Positions 22,666 to 24,767 of a stretch of DNA of 24,767 nt are shown piece by piece. A model generated the notes under the pieces. It was not told where the DNA came from. It searched no databases and worked only from the letters and a program-made list of their open reading frames with translations. The stretch is from JADJPL01 sp964607915 (GTDB lineage Bacteria; Bacteroidota; Bacteroidia; Chitinophagales; Saprospiraceae). Every line of letters starts with the position of its first letter. Within the stretch, counting starts at the first letter, position 1. The translations under genes were made by a program, and so were the position numbers. The DNA is taken from assembly GCA_964607915.1 (NCBI GenBank), contig CAZSMU010000042.1, forward strand, positions 1-24,767. Direction: 5' to 3'.

Positions 22666-24690
22666 ATGAAAAAAAGTAGCAAGGGTCTGCTGTTTGTAGT
22701 TTTTTGTGCCGGGTCGGTTACCGCACAGGTGAGGCCTCCGATGGAGGGTGTTCCCGGTAGCGCAGTCCATCAAAATAGAATAAATACAGGGCCAGCTCCC
22801 GCAAATGGGGTCCATCCCACGTTCCGCTCTATCAACGGGAGGAACAACAATATCGTGAAATCCCGCGAGATATGGGGTTCAGCCGTTATCCCCTTATCGC
22901 GGGAAATGCCCGCTGAATACGGGGCCTCAGATCCTAAAAATGCCATGGGTGGGGCGAAAAGACCTTCTGCGCGCGCCATTTCCAATAAGGTTTGCAACGA
23001 GCCGGTCACGCAGTTCAATACGCGGAACCTAAGTGCATTCGTGTATGTCTGGGGCCAGTTCATAGACCATGACATAGTGCTGACGCCCTCCGCCACCATC
23101 GAATCTGTTCCAATATCTTTGCCGGCCGATGAGCCGTTATTCACCGTGCCCATCCCTTTTCAGCGAAGCGAGGTATTTAGTGGTACAGGGGTTTCCAAAC
23201 CGAGAGAACAGATAAACCTGAACACGGCCTGGATTGACGGAAGCATGGTATATGGCTCGGAAGAAAGCACAGCGCTCTGGCTACGTACCCGGGTAGATGG
23301 AAAATTGAAAACTTCTGCAGGCAACCTGCTGCCTTGGAACACGCTGGATGGGCAGCGTTCCAGTGCCATTGACCCCCAATCGCCCAGCATGGCCAACGAC
23401 GGTAACCATACCGTGAAAACTTATGTGACTGGCGATGTACGGGGTGCGGAACACCCGGGTATCACAGGGTTGCATACCCTTTTTGTACGCGAGCACAACA
23501 GAATCTGCGACCGTCTGAAAGCCCAGGGCTTTCGGAATGATGAGGATATGTACCAGAGGGCAAGGAAAGAGGTCGGCGCCATCATTCAGGCAATCACCTA
23601 CGAAGAGTTCCTGCCGGCGCTGGGGGTAATCCTACCTGCCTACAGCAAGTATAACGATGCCAGGCAGCCCGACATCTTGAACACCTTTGCAACAGCAGGT
23701 TTCCGTATAGGCCATACCATGGTCGCAGATGACCTATCACTACGAAGCAATGACTGCCGCGTGGTCGGTTCAGGTTCCCTCGATCTTTTGGATGCTTTTT
23801 TCAATGTGGATTTGATCGGCCAATATTCCCTGGAAGTATTCCTGAAGGGTTTTGCTACGCATAAACAATATGAAACAGACCTCTTGGTAAACAATGTGCT
23901 GAGGAATTTTTTGTTCGGAAGCCCTACGGCCACCGTGCGTTCCGGATTGGATCTCGCCGCGCTGAACATACAAAGAGGAAGGGATCATGGATTACCGGAT
24001 TACAAAAAAACAAGGGCATTTTATACCAACACATCTATTCGGAGCTTTGCCGAAATCACCACAGACAAAATTCTTGCGGCTTCCCTGCAATCCCTGTACG
24101 GCTCGGTTGATAATATAGACCTATGGGTGGGGTTGCTCGCCGAGGATAAACTGCCCGGTAAATCCGTGGGAAAGACTATGGATGCTATGCTAAGGACCCA
24201 GTTCGGAACGCTGCGGGATGGCGATTTTTATTTTTATAAGAACGATCCCTTCTTCTCGCCTGCTTTTAAAACCACTATTTCCAGGACCAGACTTTCCGAT
24301 ATTATCAAACGGAACAGCAATCTATCCAATATTCAAAGCAATGTGTTCGTGATAGAGCCTTGTCCGGGGGAGAATGGCGAAGGGGCTGTTTCGGAAACCC
24401 CGGCGTTACAGGCTGCCTCTTTGGGAGAAAATAACCTGGACTCGCCCGAAGGCAGTCTAACCGTATTTCCCAACCCTGTCAGGGAGGTTTTGGCCGTACG
24501 CCTCGCCGGCATGGGGGAAACAGGCACTATACAGATGTTTAATGCAAGCGGCGTTTTGATTCGTGTTGTACCCTTCGAGGGAATGAATACCCGAGTTGAA
24601 ATTCCGGTCCACACGCTGGTAGATGGGGTGTATTTTTTGAGGGTTTTATCCGGGGACAAAATTTTGACGCAGGTGTTTACCGTGCATTAG
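22666..24690 (+). CDS. Secreted animal-type haem peroxidase with T9SS sorting domain
   Basis: The protein has 674 residues. Residues 1-20 form a signal peptide ending ...VTA-Q. Residues about 50-560 are an animal haem peroxidase (peroxidasin/myeloperoxidase superfamily) domain. The distal site reads GQFIDHDIVLTP with Q131, H135 and calcium ligand D136. The distal Arg is R259 in GDVRGAEHPG, and the proximal His is H350 in FRIGHTMV. D134 and E262 correspond to the two acids that ester-link haem in myeloperoxidase; H263 replaces the Met that forms the sulfonium bond there. LHTLFVREHNRICD is also typical. Residues about 592-674 are a type A T9SS sorting domain (LTVFPNPV...GVYFLRVLSGD). The product is probably a cell-surface or secreted peroxidase oxidising halides or phenolics; the substrate is unknown. 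The gene stands alone. Its 200-bp upstream region holds a short GC-rich hairpin (22601-22620) and no clear promoter. Confidence 0.93.
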   Translation: MKKSSKGLLFVVFCAGSVTAQVRPPMEGVPGSAVHQNRINTGPAPANGVHPTFRSINGRNNNIVKSREIWGSAVIPLSREMPAEYGASDPKNAMGGAKRPSARAISNKVCNEPVTQFNTRNLSAFVYVWGQFIDHDIVLTPSATIESVPISLPADEPLFTVPIPFQRSEVFSGTGVSKPREQINLNTAWIDGSMVYGSEESTALWLRTRVDGKLKTSAGNLLPWNTLDGQRSSAIDPQSPSMANDGNHTVKTYVTGDVRGAEHPGITGLHTLFVREHNRICDRLKAQGFRNDEDMYQRARKEVGAIIQAITYEEFLPALGVILPAYSKYNDARQPDILNTFATAGFRIGHTMVADDLSLRSNDCRVVGSGSLDLLDAFFNVDLIGQYSLEVFLKGFATHKQYETDLLVNNVLRNFLFGSPTATVRSGLDLAALNIQRGRDHGLPDYKKTRAFYTNTSIRSFAEITTDKILAASLQSLYGSVDNIDLWVGLLAEDKLPGKSVGKTMDAMLRTQFGTLRDGDFYFYKNDPFFSPAFKTTISRTRLSDIIKRNSNLSNIQSNVFVIEPCPGENGEGAVSETPALQAASLGENNLDSPEGSLTVFPNPVREVLAVRLAGMGETGTIQMFNASGVLIRVVPFEGMNTRVEIPVHTLVDGVYFLRVLSGDKILTQVFTVH

Positions 24691-24767
24691 ATCTCCAATC
24701 GGGGCACTATCGCAACAAATCTTTTCAACCAGACGCTGCTTTCGTTGTTATAGGGGTTCCACTGTCA

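Noticed and set aside
24705..24725. CGCAACAAATCTT after the peroxidase gene, resembling one end of the palindromic repeat
   Set aside because: Only about 12 bases match and no opposite arm is seen nearby; it could be chance or the edge of a copy beyond the window.

Overview
The window comes from a moderately GC-rich member of the Bacteroidota, most likely the Saprospiria (Lewinella/Saprospira-like). The signs are a peroxidase with a C-terminal type IX secretion (T9SS) sorting domain, a dockerin/HYR-like surface protein of the kind abundant in Saprospiraceae, a DUF5683 gene after parB, Bacteroidota-type TAnnTTTG promoter elements and few Shine-Dalgarno sequences. Most of the window is ordinary chromosomal housekeeping sequence. 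No rRNA, tRNA, CRISPR array or transposase gene was seen.

Layout. 1-4.1 kb (minus): a DUF2281-type antitoxin whose toxin lies off the left edge, a MATE exporter, and a malic enzyme fused to a phosphotransacetylase-like domain. 4.2-8.6 kb (minus): the leucine operon leuA-leuC-leuD-leuB, with a structured leader before leuA and a candidate terminator after leuB. 8.9-12.75 kb (plus): a 518-residue protein of unknown function and a secreted dockerin-type protein that appears to end early. 12.7-13.8 kb: a small two-helix membrane protein (minus) divergent from an HMG-CoA lyase (plus). 14.0-18.5 kb (minus): a protein of unknown function, rdgB, a TPR-like protein and secG in a tightly packed cluster, then groS-groL. 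18.6-19.7 kb (plus): ilvE. 19.8-22.5 kb (minus): a UPF0173 metallo-hydrolase broken by an assembly gap, then parA-parB-DUF5683. 22.7-24.7 kb (plus): a secreted animal-type haem peroxidase.

How the genes fit together. leuABCD and ilvE cover leucine synthesis and the final branched-chain transamination, although they are about 10 kb apart and separately transcribed. HMG-CoA lyase would act in the opposite, catabolic direction. parA/parB serve chromosome segregation; groS/groL and secG serve protein folding and export; rdgB cleans the nucleotide pool.

The most notable non-genic signal is a family of palindromic intergenic repeats. Two full-length copies (about 160-165 bp, at 236-394 and 13831-13995) and two internally shortened copies (10476-10578 and 8629-8699) share the terminal inverted repeat TAGACTTGTTGCGAGGGG and lie only between genes. 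They resemble non-autonomous MITEs. One shortened copy lies in the leuA leader, where it combines a short ORF with tandem Leu codons, a small hairpin followed by a T-run, and a longer competing stem. That arrangement could be a repeat-derived attenuator. The LeuA protein itself lacks the usual C-terminal leucine-binding domain.
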